8,966 nucleotides of DNA from Coriobacteriales bacterium (GCA_031286245.1 JAITUO010000065.1:1-8966); one strand, 5' to 3'. Shown: positions 1-7,517, counted from the first letter of the stretch. The notes: generated by a model from the letters alone, not told the origin. Translations and numbers: made by a program.

Positions 1-2705
1 CCGCCGAAGGCATAAAGTGCTCCGGCAGCGATCGGAATGGCAATACTGTTAAAGGCGAAAGCCCAGAACAGGTTTTGCTTAATAGTTTGAAGTGTCTGGC
101 GTGAAAGGTTTAAAGCACGGGGAATGTCACGCGGGTCGCTATGCATCAAAACGATATCGGCTGATTCGATGGCGATGTCTGTACCACTGCCGACCGCCAA
201 TCCGAGATCAGCTTCGATCAGGGCAGGAGCGTCGTTGATACCGTCACCAACCATGGCAACAACACTGCCGGCTTTGCGGAGTTTGGCGATTTCTGCCGCT
301 TTGTCCTGCGGTAAAACTTCAGAGATGACATTTTCAATTTCCAGCTCACTGGCAATCGCCTCTGCTGTACGACGGTTGTCTCCAGTCAGCAGCATGATTT
401 GATACCCTTTTTGCTTCAGGCGTTTGATAGCAGCTTTCGAGCGTGGTTTCAGAGTATCAGCCAAGCTCATAATACCAGCTAGTTCGCCACAGGCAGCCAC
501 ATAGACAGTCGTCTTGCCGCTGCTTGTCATAGCTTCTTCCAGACTGGCAAACCCTGATGTATCAATGAAAGATTCCTGCATGAACAGACGGTTTCCGACC
601 AGGATTTCGATGGAATCTGCGGCATCTGCATATGCTCTGACGCCTTTGCCAGGCTCAGAAATGAATCTTTCGATCGGCAGCAAGACCAAGCCGCGGTCAT
701 CGGCAGCATCGACTACTGCCTTGGCTAAGGGGTGCTCAGAATTGCGTTCTGCAGAAGCAGCCAACATCAATACCAGGTCGTTGTCAGCCTGTACCATCGA
801 CTGTAATGTAGCTTCTTCTTCGATCAAATTGAAGTAAACCCTGTCAACGTCAGGTTCACTGGGTAGGTCGCTTGTCGCAATGGCTCCAGCAGTTTCGCCA
901 GTCTCAAAAGTATCGATTGAATCGCTTGTTGCAATGGCTCCAGTAGTTTCGCCCGCCTCAATGATTTCGGCTTCTTCAATCGTCACTGCCTCTTCACTGG
1001 CAGACCGCCTGGCACTCGAACCAACAAACGGGTTGATGATATCGAAAGTCACAAACTGGCTGATATCAAAATCCTGAGGCAGGCGGAAATCTTTTAGAGC
1101 GAGTAGGTCGTCTTCCGGAATTCCAGACAAACTGGTTTCATGCTGCATAACAGGCACCTCTGTTATTACATCAGGAAAATCCAGCTGCTCCTTTACAGAT
1201 GCAGCATCTAGCTCTGTCTGTATTTCCGCTGAAGCAGCCGGTAGCTCAGCAGTCGGGATCACCTTGCTGCGCAGTCCACCCCAGCGTGACAAACCAGCCG
1301 CCGGGATCACTTCGGTTAGTGTTGGTCTACCACTGGTCAGAGTACCGGTTTTATCCATAACTACTGTATTTACTATGCCGGCTTTCTCTAAAGCCTCACC
1401 GCTTTTTATCAGGATACCCAAGGCTGCTCCTTTGTAGGAACCAACCATGATCGCCACAGGTGTTGCCAGGCCCAGTGCACAGGGGCAGGCGATGATCAGG
1501 ACCGAAACCAGGATATTTATGACAAAAGACACGACATCAGTGCCTTGCGGCAGAGGGAACCCGGCATAGGTCACCGCCAGATACCAGGCAGCCGAGGCTA
1601 AAATAGCAATCACCAGGACGACAGGTACAAAGACCCCGGCCACACGGTCAGCCAACCGGGCGATAGGCGCTTTTCTACCCTGGGCTTCTTCCACGGCAGC
1701 GATGATCTTGGCAAGGGCGGTGTCTACGCCAACCATCTGGGCGATGAAACTGAAAGCTCCTGTGGTGTTTTGGGTACCGGCGTAAACCATGTCGCCGGCG
1801 GACTTGTCGACTGGTAAGCTCTCGCCACTGAGTACACTCTCGTCGACAGTACTGGTGCCTTCAAAAACACTGCCATCCACCGGGATGCGTGCGCCAGGCC
1901 GTACTAGTATTAAATCTCCCGGCTCAACAGCATCAACCGGAGTCACTATCTCGCTGCCGTCCCGTAGTACCACTGCTGTTCGCGGAGCCAGGCGCATCAG
2001 GGATTTAATCGCCTCGCCAGCCCTGCCTTTGCTCATAGCCTCCAGATTACGGCCCAGCAGTATCAAGGTGATGATTGTCGCTGCCGCTTCATAATACAGA
2101 CTATGCACCAGGTGGTGTTCTCCAAAAGCAATCAGCACCGTATTAACCAGGCTGTAGACCATCGCCGCTCCAGTACCTAACGCAATCAAAGTATCCATGC
2201 TTGGCGCCAGCTTAATTACAGCTCTGAAGCCCTCGACATAGAAACGATAGCCGATCACCACTGCTACCTGGCATAACACCAGCTGTATAAAAGCATTGGC
2301 GAAAGGATAGAGGTCGGGCCGCAAGAAACCTGGGTAGGGAAGCACAGAAACCAGTTGGGCTGGCAACATCGGTACCATGGCGAGATATAGCAATGGTAAG
2401 GTTGCCAGGGCAGCAAGAGCCAGTTTAATCCAACCGGTGCGAATCTCTTTGGCATGATAGAGTTGGTCAGCAGCCAATGAGTCTGATAAAGATGTGGATA
2501 AAACCTTGTAACCAGTCTGCTTGATTACCTGGCGTAACTGGTTGATGTCTGTCAGGTCACGATCGTAGGTGACCACTGCTTTTTCGCTGGCATAATTGAC
2601 TGTGGCATCGGACACACCATTGACTTTAAGTAAGGCTTTTTCAATCCGTTGAGCGCAGACTGTACAAGTCATGCCTCCGATCGGGATACTGATGGTTATC
2701 GACAT
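1..2705 (-). CDS. copA: Copper-exporting P1B-type ATPase (CopA), 3' end missing
   Basis: Membrane pump that uses ATP to expel Cu(I). The frame is open for 901 codons from the ATG at 2705 and leaves the window still open, so the end of the last membrane segments (about 50-60 residues) is missing. Order: one N-terminal HMA domain (residues 3-70, GMTCTVC with C14 and C17); four hydrophobic segments (about 92-114, 135-156, 170-195, 203-219); actuator loop with SGES (E295, with Ser in place of the usual Thr); CPC metal site at 407-409; DKTGTLT with phosphorylated D451; SEHPLA with H658; TGDN; GDGINDAP with D821; and a penultimate helix reading NLFWAFAFN, where CopA usually has YN. CPC together with this helix points to Cu(I). 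The start is supported by GAGGG 5 nt upstream. D451 and H658 are 207 residues apart, against about 38 in Archaeoglobus CopA, which implies an in-frame insertion of about 165 residues. A TetR gene lies 247 nt upstream on the same strand. Confidence 0.95.
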   Translation of the reverse strand, partial: MSITISIPIGGMTCTVCAQRIEKALLKVNGVSDATVNYASEKAVVTYDRDLTDINQLRQVIKQTGYKVLSTSLSDSLAADQLYHAKEIRTGWIKLALAALATLPLLYLAMVPMLPAQLVSVLPYPGFLRPDLYPFANAFIQLVLCQVAVVIGYRFYVEGFRAVIKLAPSMDTLIALGTGAAMVYSLVNTVLIAFGEHHLVHSLYYEAAATIITLILLGRNLEAMSKGRAGEAIKSLMRLAPRTAVVLRDGSEIVTPVDAVEPGDLILVRPGARIPVDGSVFEGTSTVDESVLSGESLPVDKSAGDMVYAGTQNTTGAFSFIAQMVGVDTALAKIIAAVEEAQGRKAPIARLADRVAGVFVPVVLVIAILASAAWYLAVTYAGFPLPQGTDVVSFVINILVSVLIIACPCALGLATPVAIMVGSYKGAALGILIKSGEALEKAGIVNTVVMDKTGTLTSGRPTLTEVIPAAGLSRWGGLRSKVIPTAELPAASAEIQTELDAASVKEQLDFPDVITEVPVMQHETSLSGIPEDDLLALKDFRLPQDFDISQFVTFDIINPFVGSSARRSASEEAVTIEEAEIIEAGETTGAIATSDSIDTFETGETAGAIATSDLPSEPDVDRVYFNLIEEEATLQSMVQADNDLVLMLAASAERNSEHPLAKAVVDAADDRGLVLLPIERFISEPGKGVRAYADAADSIEILVGNRLFMQESFIDTSGFASLEEAMTSSGKTTVYVAACGELAGIMSLADTLKPRSKAAIKRLKQKGYQIMLLTGDNRRTAEAIASELEIENVISEVLPQDKAAEIAKLRKAGSVVAMVGDGINDAPALIEADLGLAVGSGTDIAIESADIVLMHSDPRDIPRALNLSRQTLQTIKQNLFWAFAFNSIAIPIAAGALYAFG
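800..1298 (-). other. Acidic insertion in the CopA ATP-binding domain (about residues 470-636)
   Basis: I translated this stretch codon by codon and it is in frame with both DKTGTLT (upstream) and SEHPLA (downstream), so it is coding and not a frameshift artefact. It replaces the short linker that normally joins the phosphorylation motif to the N-domain. It is rich in Glu, Asp, Ala, Ser and Thr, has no Cys, only one His, and no hydrophobic run long enough for a membrane helix. It should therefore be a cytoplasmic, probably flexible extension. No known domain is recognised. Its last third contains a duplicated 18-residue unit. Confidence 0.85.
867..974. repeat. Tandem 54-bp repeat, two copies, inside copA
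   Basis: Copy 1 is 867-920 and copy 2 is 921-974. The first 41 bases of each unit match at 36 positions and the rest of the unit has diverged. The 54-bp period keeps the frame. In the protein the units encode GETTGAIATSD and GETAGAIATSD, 18 residues apart. This looks like a local duplication within the non-conserved insertion. Confidence 0.85.
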
Positions 2706-2760
2706 AGATTCCCTCACGCTAAAATTCTACAACTGCTGTTCTGTCTCGAACCGGTTACCT

Positions 2761-2789
2761 ATTGGATAGCTATCTTGGCAAAAGTTCAA
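2761..2789 (-). promoter_or_regulatory. Candidate copA promoter with a palindrome in the spacer
   Basis: On the minus strand TTGAAC (2784-2789) and TCCAAT (2761-2766) are separated by 17 nt, about 55 nt upstream of the copA start. Each matches the sigma-70/sigma-A consensus at 4 of 6 positions. The perfect 10-bp palindrome GATAGCTATC (2765-2774) lies across the spacer and the edge of the -10, and AACCGGTT (2749-2756) lies just downstream. Such placement suits repressor or MerR-type control, but neither palindrome matches a copper operator I know (for example CopY TACAnnTGTA). Confidence 0.35.
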
Positions 2790-2952
2790 TGGTAGATCTA
2801 TAGGCAAAGAAGCAGAGAGAACAGGATTCGCATTATGAGCTATAAAGAAGCAGCTTTCAACGGCTCAGTTTTTCTCGGTAATCATTTTCCAACTTACGCA
2901 ATCAGTGAATGATCCTGGAATTCCTCTCGGTTCGTGTACTACTGTAGCTCGT

Positions 2953-3588
2953 CTAGCCTGACTGGTTTTGTACTCCATGGAGCTTAAGTAACATGTCAAA
3001 TAAACATATGAACATATCCGTGATATCGATACTGATGTTGTATTGGGAGTCTTTCCAGTCACTGAGTGCCAGCCTGTTTGAGAATGCATACATCAAGCTT
3101 GAAACGGATACCTTCCAGTAAGTGGGATCAGTATCGCTTTCAATCAAATTCAAACTCTTGAGAGCGTCAAATACTCTCTCGATGTACGATTCGGTTTCCT
3201 GGAAGCGCCTCAATACCGTATCTCGGAACTGTTCAATGCGATGCTGCTCCTGATGAATCATGCGTAGCAGTTTCATGTAATACCAGTCTCCCGTTAAAAC
3301 CGACAGACAAGACATAATGCACATTGAAATACCCTCTGGTGTTGGATTCTCTTTGAGAATCTCAATAAGATTCTGCTTATGAAACATCGTACGGGTATAC
3401 TCTATGTAATCAGCGAGAATATACTTCAAAACATCTTCTTTTGACGGAAAATGGTAGTAGAGCGATGCTGGGTTTAAATCCACTTCCAGTGCAATGTCAC
3501 GAATTGTTGTTTCCGAGTAACCTTTACTGGAAAACAAATCTAAAGCGCACCGTACAATTCTCTCTTTCGTTGGTAATCTGTCATCCAT
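2953..3588 (-). CDS. TetR/AcrR-family transcriptional regulator
   Basis: A 211-residue protein, the usual length for TetR repressors. The N-terminus carries the family DNA-binding domain: residues 6-50 include TKERIVRCALDLFSSKGY, then the helix-turn-helix with TTIRDIALEVDLNPASLYYHF and SKEDVL. The remaining about 150 residues are helical and would form the ligand-binding and dimer part; nothing in them identifies the ligand. The start at 3588 is supported by AAAGGTG about 9 nt upstream and by the domain beginning directly after the start. Palindromes 54-108 nt upstream of the start may be its own operator. It is upstream of copA on the same strand with a 247-nt gap that holds a separate candidate promoter. 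Control of copA by this protein is possible but unproven, because copper efflux is usually governed by CsoR, CopY or CueR. Confidence 0.92.
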   Translation of the reverse strand: MDDRLPTKERIVRCALDLFSSKGYSETTIRDIALEVDLNPASLYYHFPSKEDVLKYILADYIEYTRTMFHKQNLIEILKENPTPEGISMCIMSCLSVLTGDWYYMKLLRMIHQEQHRIEQFRDTVLRRFQETESYIERVFDALKSLNLIESDTDPTYWKVSVSSLMYAFSNRLALSDWKDSQYNISIDITDMFICLFDMLLKLHGVQNQSG

Positions 3589-3641
3589 ACTAGTTCTGCA
3601 CCTTTTAATCTACATTGTTCGAGTTTAACAGCGAAAATGCT

Positions 3642-3657
3642 AACCATCGTTATGGTT
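3642..3657. promoter_or_regulatory. Perfect inverted repeat upstream of the TetR gene
   Basis: AACCATCGTTATGGTT has 6-bp perfect arms (AACCAT/ATGGTT) around a 4-base centre, 54 nt upstream of the TetR start codon. Autoregulation through nearby palindromes is common for TetR proteins, so this is a candidate operator. Confidence 0.35.
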
Positions 3658-3682
3658 CTATTACTGGAAACACCATGTATCT

Positions 3683-3696
3683 AACAAACGTTAGTT
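3683..3696. promoter_or_regulatory. Near-perfect palindrome upstream of the TetR gene
   Basis: AACAAACGTTAGTT is symmetric at 12 of 14 positions around AACGTT. It has the length and AT-rich character of many TetR-family operators and lies 95 nt upstream of the TetR start. On the minus strand a TTGCTA that could be a -35 directly abuts it, but I see no convincing -10. Of the two palindromes this is the more operator-like. Confidence 0.4.
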
Positions 3697-4021
3697 TAGC
3701 AAAAGCGACGACAATTTTCAATCGTTATGATACTTCGTACATATAATTTCATATGCTGTATCGGAATACACTACCCCTGTCGTTTTTTACTACTCATGAT
3801 ATGAAGATGACTTAGAAAACCGAAGCGGTGTAGCCCCTCCGGTATGCAGACTGCGGCTTGTGCAGCTTGCGCGTCACTTTTTATTGGCTGTTGCTAGCCT
3901 TGTCAGCACTTGTATAGTATTGATAATTACCAAACACAGTGAATTCCTGAGTTTCGGTCTCTCATTCTTGACTTCTACGCGACTGCATAGCCTATAAATG
4001 CGTAATCCTAGGGATTCCTAG

Positions 4022-4182
4022 AATTCTGCTAGAAAATCGATATAATGCATGAATCCTAAGCGATTTCACACATATGGAATTTTGGCGCAATGTATCTACC
4101 TGCAGTTATAAATTATAGAAAAAGCAAGATGTTGGTAAACAAGCCAAACGGTCACGCATTACGTCGATTTTCTAGCAGAATT
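4022..4182. repeat. Inverted repeat with 31-bp arms, MITE-like or long hairpin
   Basis: The left arm 4022-4052 and the reverse complement of the right arm 4152-4182 agree at 28 of 31 positions, including a perfect 19-bp block (4022-4040 against 4164-4182). The arms enclose 99 nt with no gene. Weaker similarity continues outside the arms, with TCCT-GGGA-TC like sequence on both sides. A 161-bp element with terminal inverted repeats and no coding capacity fits a miniature transposable element. No clear target-site duplication is seen. An alternative is a structured RNA or a large cruciform. Confidence 0.6.
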
Positions 4183-4439
4183 TTTTCAGATTCCCAGGAA
4201 ATGCCAGCGAAACACACAAAAAGTGATTATTGGAAGCATTATGGCCTTAATGCTAAGGAGAAAACCACAGCAACCTCGACTTGCTAACCTCCTCTGATTC
4301 CAAGCTATATATGCTTGTGATGATTACCAGTTGGCTAAGCTGGCATTTTATGAGTTTAGCAACCATTTGCCTGGTTATCGAATTTAATGGTGAATTCTCA
4401 AAAACAAAAGCTGTCAGTGCCATGAAGCAGTTCGAAAAG

Positions 4440-4532
4440 TGGCGGAGAGACAGGGATTCGAACCCTGGGAACGTGGGGTACACGCTCAACGGTTTTCGAG
4501 ACCGCCGCTTTCGACCACTCAGCCATCTCTCC
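4440..4532 (-). tRNA. tRNA-Ser(CGA)
   Basis: A complete class II tRNA of 93 nt including an encoded CCA end (4440-4442). The acceptor stem pairs GGAGAGA with TCTCTCC, followed by the discriminator G. The D-arm region, the anticodon stem GCGGT/ACCGT with loop CTCGAAA (anticodon CGA at 4498-4496), the long variable arm typical of serine tRNA, and the T arm with GGTTCGAATCC are all present. It reads the UCG codon. No clear terminator is seen after it. Confidence 0.97.
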
Positions 4533-4984
4533 ATAACCAGCCAGCATATGATGCCACAAGCCCAACTGTTTCGCCAGCGTATGGCTGTAATCGACTTGGC
4601 GATATCGACTCTGCAACTGTTGCTGGCTAACCGGACATATGCAGCCTTACCTGCGAATGGTCAGCGATAACTCTCTAATACTACTATATCTGATCAATCT
4701 ACCTGGCCTTTCATCCGGGTGAATGGGTCTAGTCAGATAACAATACGACTTTAATAATATACGAGGAGCGTTCACATATGGCCGAGTAACAATACTCCAA
4801 TGAGCAGTAAGTCCTGAGATATGTGAAACATAACAACCACGGATAGCCATATCCCTGATGTCAGTCAGTAATTGCCTGGGGAGAAACCCGATAAACACGG
4901 CAGTTGAATCACGAGGAAAACGTCAGCAGAGCATACGCATTTCGATCGCAATGCTGAGCCCATTTCGAAAGGCTTTTGTTTCAT
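4533..4984. other. Intergenic region between tRNA-Ser and the signal peptidase gene
   Basis: This 452-nt stretch holds no credible gene. A 7-bp inverted repeat, TATCTGA (4687-4693) and TCAGATA (4733-4739), could form a stem around an inner near-palindrome CATCCGGGTGAATG. An AT-rich block TTTAATAATATAC near 4750-4762 could be a -10 region, but no good -35 lies upstream of it. I compared the region by eye with common riboswitch cores (c-di-GMP, cobalamin, c-di-AMP) and recognised none. Confidence 0.5.
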
Positions 4985-4989
4985 GGAGG
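4985..4989 (+). promoter_or_regulatory. Shine-Dalgarno that fixes the signal peptidase start
   Basis: GGAGG lies 7 nt before GTG at 4997. The upstream in-frame TTG at 4976 has no comparable site and would place this GGAGG inside the gene, so the GTG is preferred. Confidence 0.8.
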
Positions 4990-4996
4990 TGAAACG

Positions 4997-5680
4997 GTGC
5001 GTAAACGAGTAGCAGATTATCGCCTGAGGACTGTCGCTAATGCAACGGCTGTCACCAATGCAATCGATTATCAGCTTGAACCTGTGCAGCAGGAAACACC
5101 TCAGCTTGCCCGGCGCATTGCCTCTTTAGTCTATGGGTTGGTTTTCTACTCCGCTTTGATCATCGCAGTGTTATTTGTATACGGTCTTCAAACCCAAAGC
5201 GGAGCTCCTCGTATGATCATGGGTTATTCAGCCATGACTGTGCTGACTGGCTCGATGCAATCAGAAATTCCTGTGGGTTCACTGATCGTTACTAAACATG
5301 TTGATGCTACGACTATTAAGATCGGTGACGATATCTCCTTTATGTATGACGCCAATACGGTAGTCACTCATCGGGTCGTTGGCATCAATGAGAACTATGC
5401 AGATAGCGGTAAGCGTGGCTTTATTACCCAAGGTATCAACAATTTGGAACCAGACAAAGAAATCGTTATCGCTGATAACGTTGTCGGCGTTGTTATCTTT
5501 CACAACTATCAAATAGGCATCATTCTCAGTTATATCCAAGCAAACCCAATATTAGTCGGCATCATCGTTATTTCCGCTGGTGGATTGGTCTTCGCATTAC
5601 GAGTCGTTGTCAGCGAACCGAAGATCAACAAGCGCAACACTCGGAAAACAATCGATGTGTCATATAAACAAGCAATTTAG
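4997..5680 (+). CDS. sipW: SipW-like signal peptidase I (ER-type)
   Basis: A 227-residue membrane protease of the S26B class found in Gram-positives and archaea, which removes signal peptides from exported TasA-type proteins. After a 40-residue charged cytoplasmic tail there is one membrane helix (about 41-65), the extracytoplasmic catalytic part, and a second helix near the C-terminus (about 184-206), followed by a basic tail. The nucleophile is in TGSMQSEIP (S86). VVTHRVV supplies His125 where bacterial type I enzymes have Lys, which is the ER-type signature. The conserved acidic motif, usually GDxNN, reads GINN (146-149), with D153 four residues later. It starts at GTG with an ideal ribosome binding site. 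The next genes, 178 nt and about 2 kb downstream, encode proteins with SipW-type signal peptides, which supports a dedicated peptidase-substrate pair. Confidence 0.9.
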   Translation: MRKRVADYRLRTVANATAVTNAIDYQLEPVQQETPQLARRIASLVYGLVFYSALIIAVLFVYGLQTQSGAPRMIMGYSAMTVLTGSMQSEIPVGSLIVTKHVDATTIKIGDDISFMYDANTVVTHRVVGINENYADSGKRGFITQGINNLEPDKEIVIADNVVGVVIFHNYQIGIILSYIQANPILVGIIVISAGGLVFALRVVVSEPKINKRNTRKTIDVSYKQAI

Positions 5681-5732
5681 CTTACTCAAGAAGAGAAAGG
5701 ATGGTCATATGGATGAAACAAGCGTGCTCATG

Positions 5733-5752
5733 CTGCCATAGCTTGATGGCAG
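5733..5752 (+). other. Hairpin in the leader of the first TasA-like gene
   Basis: CTGCCAT (5733-5739) and ATGGCAG (5746-5752) form a perfect 7-bp stem with a 6-nt loop. No T-run follows, so it is not an intrinsic terminator. It overlaps the stop codon of a possible 10-codon frame (5709-5741, MDETSVLMLP) that has AGAAAGG about 8 nt upstream. Whether that frame is translated cannot be told from sequence. Confidence 0.4.
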
Positions 5753-5858
5753 GGGCAACAGAGATTTGATTTCACAACCAGTAACAAGAGAGTGAAAACA
5801 CGTTTTACAAGTACGAAATCATCTTAGACACGAATAACCAAACGGAAAGGGTAACAAG

Positions 5859-7517
5859 ATGAGTAAAGAGAATCACACAATCAAGAAAGGCAGCCGACGG
5901 ATCGCTATTGTGATGGCATCAATCATGGCCCTTACATTAGTTCTGTCAGCTACCTTCGCCTGGTATCAAACCCAGAATGCACAGAATGTATTTACCAATG
6001 AGAGCGGCGACAAGGGAGTCGTACTACACGACGATTTCGATGGTGGCCCAGAAAAGCAAGTCTATGTCGAAAACACCAGCGAGAATTCGGACATCTTCGT
6101 CCGCATCATGTTGCGGGAGTTCATGGATCTGACCAGCTATCTCGATCGTCCACTCTACTCCAGTGACTACACTACCCATGTCCCAGGTATATCAGTAGAA
6201 AACTGCGGTTTTTCAAACAAATTCCTGGAGAAATTCCATGACCACTTTAAATGGCACATGGGTGGTCAGACTGAATACTTGTCCAGTCCGGTTCTGGCCA
6301 ACGGCAAACATAATGGCTTCACAGAGGACCTTGGCGTAACTAAAGATAAGATGACCCTTGATGCAACTGTAATATCAATGGCGGACTACAAGGCGATGTC
6401 AGCAACTGACAAGGAATCCTTCATTGGCTGGGTTTATGACACCGACGGTTGGGCCTACTGGTCACAGCCTCTGGTAGCACAGACCGCTACCGGTATGCTA
6501 TTGAATGCTGTCACCGCGGATCCCAGCATCGATGCTGAAGACTACTACTATGTCATTAGCGTCATCATGGAAGCAGTTGACTTCATGGACCTACCGATGT
6601 GGACGGTCGCTTCTGGCAACAACGATGGCAGGGGACAAAATTCAGTGCTGGGGACTGGTGAGACCGCTCAGCTCGCCTCACCTGATGCAATCAATATGCT
6701 AAACGGCATCTCCAAGCCATCCTCATCCGTAACTTCGATTGCTGTTACCACCAACCCGACCAAGATGACATATGTTCCTGGTGATACCGTTGATCTGACC
6801 GGCATAGTTGTTACTGTTACTTTTACAGATGGTACGACTGAAGAGATCACATCAGGTTTCGACTACAGCCCGAAGAGCGCTTTGAAGAGTACTGACACAG
6901 AGATCACCATTTCATACGGTGGTGCCACAACCACGTTATCGATCACTATCGACAGCCTGAGTGGCTTGGGCGACGTTGCTGTCAATGGTACCTATGTTGT
7001 TGATGGAGTCAGTTGGACTGTCGTAAAAAAGGAAAACAGTAGCGGTAAGGACTATGTCTTGCTGGTTACGACCCAAAGTGCTGGCATTACCACTTATCAA
7101 ACTTTGGGCAACCAACCCGGTATATACGAGGGATCAAATCTACAAACCGTAATGACAGCATACTATAACAACAGTATCAAAAATGGATCGCTGGCTGAAT
7201 ACGTCGTGGTTCCGGAGTTCGTAGAATATAAATACCCGACTGATAGGCAAAGCCGTCCTACAGAAGTACTAGCCAGTGGCAGTGAGAATGAAATTGATGT
7301 TGTTTTTGCGCTGTATTGGGGTGACCTGGATACTGCAACTAAAACAAATCCTGCTTTTAGTACTGCAACCAATATCGAGTCGTGGATGGCTTGTTATTCT
7401 GAGCCATCACTTAACAATGCTCAAATATGGTCTGGAGAAGGTTTTGCCAATATTACAAAGCCAGTCACCGCTCCAAATATTGGCTACCGCCCGGCTCTCT
7501 GGGTAGTGCTGCCGTAG
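5859..7517 (+). CDS. SipW-dependent secreted TasA-like protein with Ig-like and DUF6273-like domains
   Basis: 552 residues. The N-terminus is a SipW-type signal peptide: basic residues 9-14, hydrophobic core 15-33, and probable cleavage after TFA (A34), giving a mature protein starting WYQT, much as TasA is cut before an aromatic-containing start. Residues about 45-285 form a TasA/camelysin-like body with VYVENTSENSDIFVRIML, a pattern common in SipW substrates. Residues about 288-367 are a Big_3-type bacterial Ig-like domain (YVPGDTVDLTGIVVTVTFTD, then SYGGATTTLSITI). Residues about 370-552 resemble DUF6273, ending in GYRPALWVVLP. There is no LPXTG motif and no C-terminal membrane helix, so it is released or held non-covalently. 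GGAAAGGG sits 8 nt before the ATG. It follows the sipW-like gene and is followed by a paralog. A role as a surface or matrix fibre protein is inferred. Confidence 0.88.
   Translation: MSKENHTIKKGSRRIAIVMASIMALTLVLSATFAWYQTQNAQNVFTNESGDKGVVLHDDFDGGPEKQVYVENTSENSDIFVRIMLREFMDLTSYLDRPLYSSDYTTHVPGISVENCGFSNKFLEKFHDHFKWHMGGQTEYLSSPVLANGKHNGFTEDLGVTKDKMTLDATVISMADYKAMSATDKESFIGWVYDTDGWAYWSQPLVAQTATGMLLNAVTADPSIDAEDYYYVISVIMEAVDFMDLPMWTVASGNNDGRGQNSVLGTGETAQLASPDAINMLNGISKPSSSVTSIAVTTNPTKMTYVPGDTVDLTGIVVTVTFTDGTTEEITSGFDYSPKSALKSTDTEITISYGGATTTLSITIDSLSGLGDVAVNGTYVVDGVSWTVVKKENSSGKDYVLLVTTQSAGITTYQTLGNQPGIYEGSNLQTVMTAYYNNSIKNGSLAEYVVVPEFVEYKYPTDRQSRPTEVLASGSENEIDVVFALYWGDLDTATKTNPAFSTATNIESWMACYSEPSLNNAQIWSGEGFANITKPVTAPNIGYRPALWVVLP

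Larger units (their letters stand above)
3589..4439. other. Intergenic region without a credible protein gene
   Basis: Between the TetR gene and the tRNA there is 851 nt. The first about 110 nt hold the two palindromes listed separately, and 4022-4182 holds a large inverted repeat. The open frame 4090-4287 on the plus strand overlaps the inverted repeat, has no clear ribosome binding site and no recognisable domain, so I do not call it. A short ACCG-AAG-CGGT hairpin near 3819-3829 is followed by TTTT on the minus strand but is too weak to call a terminator. The rest shows nothing I can interpret. Confidence 0.6.

Noticed and set aside
124..1077. Plus-strand open frames at 124-402, 514-837 and 880-1077
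   Set aside because: They lie antisense to the copper ATPase, have low-complexity Ser/Ala-rich translations and no ribosome binding sites; the minus-strand frame carries all the conserved motifs.
2865..3089. Minus-strand 74-residue open frame overlapping the end of the TetR gene
   Set aside because: It is mostly an alternate frame of the TetR coding region and has no recognisable domain or good start signal.
4090..4287. Plus-strand 65-residue open frame between the TetR gene and tRNA-Ser
   Set aside because: It runs through the right arm of the inverted repeat, lacks a clear ribosome binding site and has no recognisable domain.
4253..4670. Several open frames on both strands around 4253-4670
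   Set aside because: They read through the tRNA-Ser gene; the apparent protein sequence is translated tRNA and flanking DNA.
4647..4898. Minus-strand 83-residue open frame upstream of the signal peptidase gene
   Set aside because: It has no domain, no convincing start signal and no homology that I recognise, and it lies in the probable promoter region of sipW.
4640..4984. Riboswitch upstream of the signal peptidase gene
   Set aside because: The stretch has some GGG/CCC pairing potential, but I found no core motif of the c-di-GMP, c-di-AMP or cobalamin classes.
4976..4996. TTG at 4976 as the start of the signal peptidase
   Set aside because: The GGAGG at 4985-4989 is correctly spaced for the GTG at 4997 and would be inside the gene if TTG were used.
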